From positions 1 to 64,000 of the forward strand of contig JACCGJ010001876.1 in NCBI GenBank assembly GCA_013407085.1: 64,000 nt of DNA, read 5' to 3'. This DNA comes from Atriophallophorus winterbourni. Taxonomy: Eukaryota > Platyhelminthes > Trematoda > Plagiorchiida > Microphallidae. The translations under genes and the position numbers were made by a program. The notes under the pieces were generated by a model, which saw only the letters and a list, made by a program, of their open reading frames with translations, ran no database searches and was not told the origin of the DNA. Positions 60,240 through 64,000 of this stretch are shown here, in pieces (position 1 is the first letter of the stretch; each line of letters begins with the position of its first letter).

Positions 60240-63013
60240 CTATGGTATGTATTCAGCCAGTCTTGCGGGGAACCTCACTCTACGGCCGGCACGTGTTTGA
60301 CGAGATGAAGGGGTAGACAGGATAGGTGAGGGTCGCTTGGATGTAACATCATTGTTATTCATGGGTTGTGTAGGTGGGGTCGCAGGGGTGACTTCTTGTG
60401 ACGGTTTTTCCTCGATGTATGCAGGTTTTAAGCGATCTATGCTGACTGTGTTTTCAACGCCGTTGCGTAACATAACGAAATATTTGGGTTTGCGGTCGAT
60501 TACTTTAAATGGTCCTTCGTATGGGGTTTGTAATAGCTTTCTGACAGCATCAACTCAAACGAAGACATGGGGGCAATTTTTAAGGTCGTTGTGGATGAAT
60601 GAAGGGCGGTCAGCGACGCGGGTCGGTACTGGTATGATGGCCTGGAAGTTTTTCCTGAGTCTCGAGCAGTAAGATTCTGGGTCGATTTCACCAGTAGTGC
60701 GGGTATCCAGTATCATCTTGCCAGGCAGTCTCAGTGTTGTACCAAATACCAATTCTGAGGGTCAACAACCGATGTCTTCTTTAACGGTGATTCTAATACC
60801 GAGAAGTATGATAGGAAGACATTCAGAACACTCTGTTCCAGAACAAGCGGTAATAGCAGCTTTCAATTGACGATGAAAACGTTCGACTAGACCGTTGGCT
60901 GTAGGATGATATGCAGTAGTACGCACATGATCACATCCTAGTAAACGGTTTAGTTCACGGAACAAAGCGCTTGTGAATTACGATCCTCTGTCGGTGGTAA
61001 TAGTAGCGGGTAGACCAAAAATGGATATCCATGAATCGACAAATGTTCGTGCGATGGTATCTGTGGAGGTGTCACGAACTGGGACAGCTATAGGCCAGCG
61101 AGTGTATCTATCAACGCATGTCAAGATATAGCTATAAGTTCGGGAAACGGGTAAAGGACCAACAATATCCAGGTGAATATGCTTGAATCGACCGTCGGGT
61201 ACAGGGAATGAAAGGGGCACGGATATGTCGATGAATTTTGCTGCGTTGGCAAGCTACACAGTGTTTGGCCCAATGACGGATTTCACGTTGCATATTTTGC
61301 CAAATGAATCGTTCTGTTATGATTTTCACAGTTGAACGAATACTCGGATGTGACAATCCGTAAAAGTGATCGAAGATCTTCCGGCGATATGTTTGCGGGA
61401 CGAAAGGTCTCGGCTTGCCGGTCGATATGTCACAGTGGATCTTGGCGTCGTAATCAAGCAGCGGCAAAAGGGCAAATTTGAGTGACTTATTCGCGACAAT
61501 TTCGGAAAATTCAGAGTCGTTTTCCTGATGACTGGCCAGTTCTCTGTGATCGAGTACTGAGTTGCTTATCTGTTGGATAGTGCAACGCGATAAGTCATCC
61601 GCGACTATGTTGCGGTCACCATCGATATGTCTAATATCTGTAGTAAACTGCGCGATGAAGTCAAGTTGACGAATTTCTCTTGGAGAGTTTCCGTCTGTAG
61701 GAGAACGGAACGCATAAACAATTGGCTTGTGATCAGTGAACACAGTAAAGGTGCGTCTCTCGAGTAGGTGATGGAAGTGTTCAATAGCTAGTGAAATGGA
61801 GAGAAGTTCGCGTCCAAAAGTGCTATACCTAGTCTGGGCTGGTTGTAACTTCCGCGAGAAAAAGGACAGTGGTTGTATCTCTCCGCTCACTTCTTGCTGC
61901 AGTACGGCTCCGACTGCGACTTGTGATGCGTCGGTTTTCAGGACCAAATGTGCGTCATCGTCGGTTTTCAAGTGACTCAGAGCGGAAGCGTTGCTAAAAA
62001 GTTCTTTAACCTCGACGAATGCGGATTCTGCAGCGGTTATAATCGTCAACTTTTTGGGATTTCCTTTAAGCATGTCAGTTAGCGGTTGTAGTATTTTAGC
62101 GGCGTTGGGGATAAATCGTCCATAGTAGTTAACGACGCCTAGGAAACGGCGTAAGCTTTTGATTGATTGTGGCATTGGGTATTCGAGTATGGACCGTATC
62201 TTTTCGAGCAGTGGGCTTATTCCATTACTGTCAATCCTATGGCCGAGAAAATCAATGGTCGACTGGCCAAAAACGCATTTGTCGGGATTGATAGTAACGC
62301 CGTATTGGGCGAAGCGTTGGAAGACTTCACGGAGGTGTCGTACATGCTCCTCGTGTGATGAGCTAGCTACTAATGCGTCGTTGATATACACGAAGACGGA
62401 ATCAAGACCACGAAGAATCTGATCCATGAACCGTTGAAAAGACTGTGCTGCGTTGCGCAAACCGAAGGGCATGCGAAGGAATTCGAAAAAGACCAAATGG
62501 CGTAATTACAGCAGTCTTAGCAATATCGTCGGGGGCCATGGGGATCTGATGGTATGCACGTACGAGATCCAGTTTAGAGAAAACTGATTTTCCGTGAAGG
62601 CTAAGTGAGAAATCATGTATGTGCGGAATAGGGTAGCGGTCGGGTTGGGTAACGCTATTCAACGCACGATAATCTCCGCAAGGTCTCCAATCGCCGTTCT
62701 TCTTGGCGACCATATGTAACGGCGATGCCCACAGACTGGTTGACGGTCTAAAAATGCCCAATGCAGCCATATGTTCGAACTCGCATTTTGCTGCTTTAAG
62801 TTTCTCTGGTGGCAGCCTTCGAGCTTTGGCAAAAACCGAAGGCCCTTTAGTAACGATGTGATGTTGAACATCGTGGGTGGGAGTCTCCGAATATGGCGAT
62901 ACGCGTGTCAAGTTCGGGAATTCACGCAGGATGTCGCTGTATGCGGCACTGTTTGGTACGAATATGCGGTATAAATCCGAGCACATGCAACGGAGATATG
63001 AACAAAATGTCAT
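60240..63013 (-). pseudogene. Gypsy pol: reverse transcriptase, RNase H, integrase (inactivated)
   Basis: 63013-62402: RT start ([53 protein letters not shown]). A one-base shift near 62500 leads to 62496-61132: [19 protein letters not shown], then VFVYINDALVAS, where the YxDD box reads YIND (AAC for the first Asp), GHRIDSNGI, RRFLGVVNYYGRF, and RNase H (LKTDASQ, TDHKPI). Integrase: zinc finger and HIHLDIVGPLP, TTDRGS, a TAA stop near 60970, GLVERFHRQ, TGA near 60760, another TGA near 60555, and SIDRLKPAYIEE. The stops at 60970 and 60555 fit single C-to-T changes. Confidence 0.9.
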
Positions 63014-63109
63014 AGCAGCAAAGAATACGACCGCACTCGTGAACTAGAATTGACGCAGTGTGAAACAAGTGTTCATATCGTGCGTACGCTAGTCCAAACT
63101 TTGATGTCA

Positions 63110-63660
63110 TCCGAAAATAAAATGAGCCTTGAGGTACACCACTGGTAACTTCTACTGGTCTGGATAGTGCCCCATCAACTCAAAACCTGATAACTCTACC
63201 AGTCAAGTAATCTTGTATCCAGCCCAATAATCTACCGCGCACCCGGAGCTGATCCAATTTTTGTAGCAGTATGCTGTGGTTAACATGCTCAAATGCTTTA
63301 GACATATCCAAGTAACAAGCGTGGATAAGGCATCCATTATCCACGGCTCGAGTCCAGTTATCAAGAGTTATGAGAAGATTGGTAAGGTATGAGTGTCTTT
63401 TCCTGAATCCGTGCTGTGCGAAAGAAGATTATTTTGCTCCAAATGTTTCATAAGTTCGTCATCCACAAATCTTTCGGAACTTCAGAGACCACTGGCAACA
63501 TTGTGATTGTTGTGTAATTAGCCATATCGAATGGGTTCCCTTTTTGTATAACGGCATGATTATTCCACTTTTCCAGTCATTAGCAAACTTACTACAACTA
63601 AGTGGCAGGTTGAAAAGATAATAAGTTGCGGCATCGCCCTAGTCAATCTTTGTATAAGCC
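63110..63660 (-). mobile_element. CR1/Jockey-like LINE RT fragment
   Basis: Minus strand: WKSGIIMPLYKKGNPF, then [44 protein letters not shown]. The gypsy element 2 joins it at its 3' side. Confidence 0.8.
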
Positions 63661-63743
63661 AGCGGGTGTAGAAAATTCAGCAGGAAGAAATCGGGGAAAA
63701 AACTAACAACATTGTTCCATTATTCCACACTGCAGATCTAATT

Positions 63744-64000
63744 GTCGAAGGTTTTCCTTTGCTGTCATAGTCTGTTTTATATGGAACTCCCTGCCCCCAC
63801 ATACCATTTGCGCAACAAGCCTGAACATGTTCAAGGCTGAACTTGACAATTATATGTTGACCAAATCCAACCTTGCTGACTTTCCATATGGATAAAACAT
63901 TTGTGCTGTTTTTTATGCATTCCCTATATCCTCAATCTGTGGTTACTGTAAAGTATTTGCTTTTTGGACCATTTAAACTTATAATTACTTTGAATTGTTG
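63744..64000 (+). mobile_element. CR1-like LINE 3' end, runs off right edge
   Basis: Plus strand around 63785-63895 reads SLPPHTICATSLNMFKAELD, NYMLTKSNLADFPYG then a stop, the end of a CR1-type ORF2. It lies opposite to the neighbouring RT fragment. Confidence 0.65.

Larger units (their letters stand above)
60008..63020 (-). mobile_element. Ty3/gypsy element 2, 5'-truncated
   Basis: Minus strand, in order: RT, RNase H, integrase, Ser/Pro tail, polypurine tract, LTR. Gag and protease are missing: the element stops near 63013-63110, where a LINE fragment begins. It is related to element 1 (same TRYSTF, TDHKP, HSIDRLKPAY-like blocks) but about as diverged as two subfamilies. Confidence 0.88.

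Noticed and set aside
1..64000. CRISPR arrays, operons or bacterial-type systems
   Set aside because: Introns, SINEs, tRNA without CCA and LINEs show a eukaryotic nuclear genome; no regularly spaced short repeats of CRISPR type were seen.

Overview
The window is a repeat-dense eukaryotic chromosome segment, most likely from a trematode flatworm. The reasons are: very short introns (29 and 35 nt) beside multi-kilobase introns in one gene; a mix of CR1/Jockey-like, RTE-like, Penelope-like and Ty3/gypsy (CsRn1-like) retroelements; and start codons lying directly at splice-acceptor-like sites, as expected for spliced-leader genes. The species cannot be named from this alone. Two runs of exactly 1,000 N (14663-15662 and 29037-30036) are assembly gaps. 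LAYOUT. 1-14340: five degenerate non-LTR retrotransposons packed together, one (4877-9332) nearly full length with a PHD-finger ORF1 and an APE endonuclease/reverse transcriptase ORF2. 16684-33003: a split gene for a ZNF598/Hel2-type RING E3 ligase; nine exons are readable up to the second gap and a short terminal exon with poly(A) signal lies beyond it. Its introns hold many SINEs, RTE tails and an antisense Penelope-like element with inverted terminal copies that each carry a hammerhead-ribozyme-like fold. 34145-40337: a complete six-exon gene for the Brix-domain ribosome-biogenesis protein Peter Pan/SSF1 (PPAN), about 522 aa. 40340-54130: little coding DNA; one tRNA-Gly(UCC), a possible DNA-transposon fragment, SINEs and LINE ends. 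54202-56581: a 5'-truncated RTE element with a clear 13-bp target-site duplication. 57300-63020: two Ty3/gypsy elements in convergent orientation with an interspersed repeat between their 3' ends. 63110-64000: two more LINE fragments. The two host genes lie on the same strand about 1.1 kb apart and both act on ribosomes (collision quality control; large-subunit assembly). The rest is a layered record of retrotransposition. One short-element family (here SINE-A, 23 copies; its sense direction is taken as the one ending in the CATA-rich tail) shares its 3' end with an RTE LINE and a central module with a second repeat (Rep-C). No new defence or metabolic system was seen. The best leads are the hammerhead-bearing Penelope element and the modular SINE families. 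Coordinates of repeat edges were read by eye and may be off by several bases.
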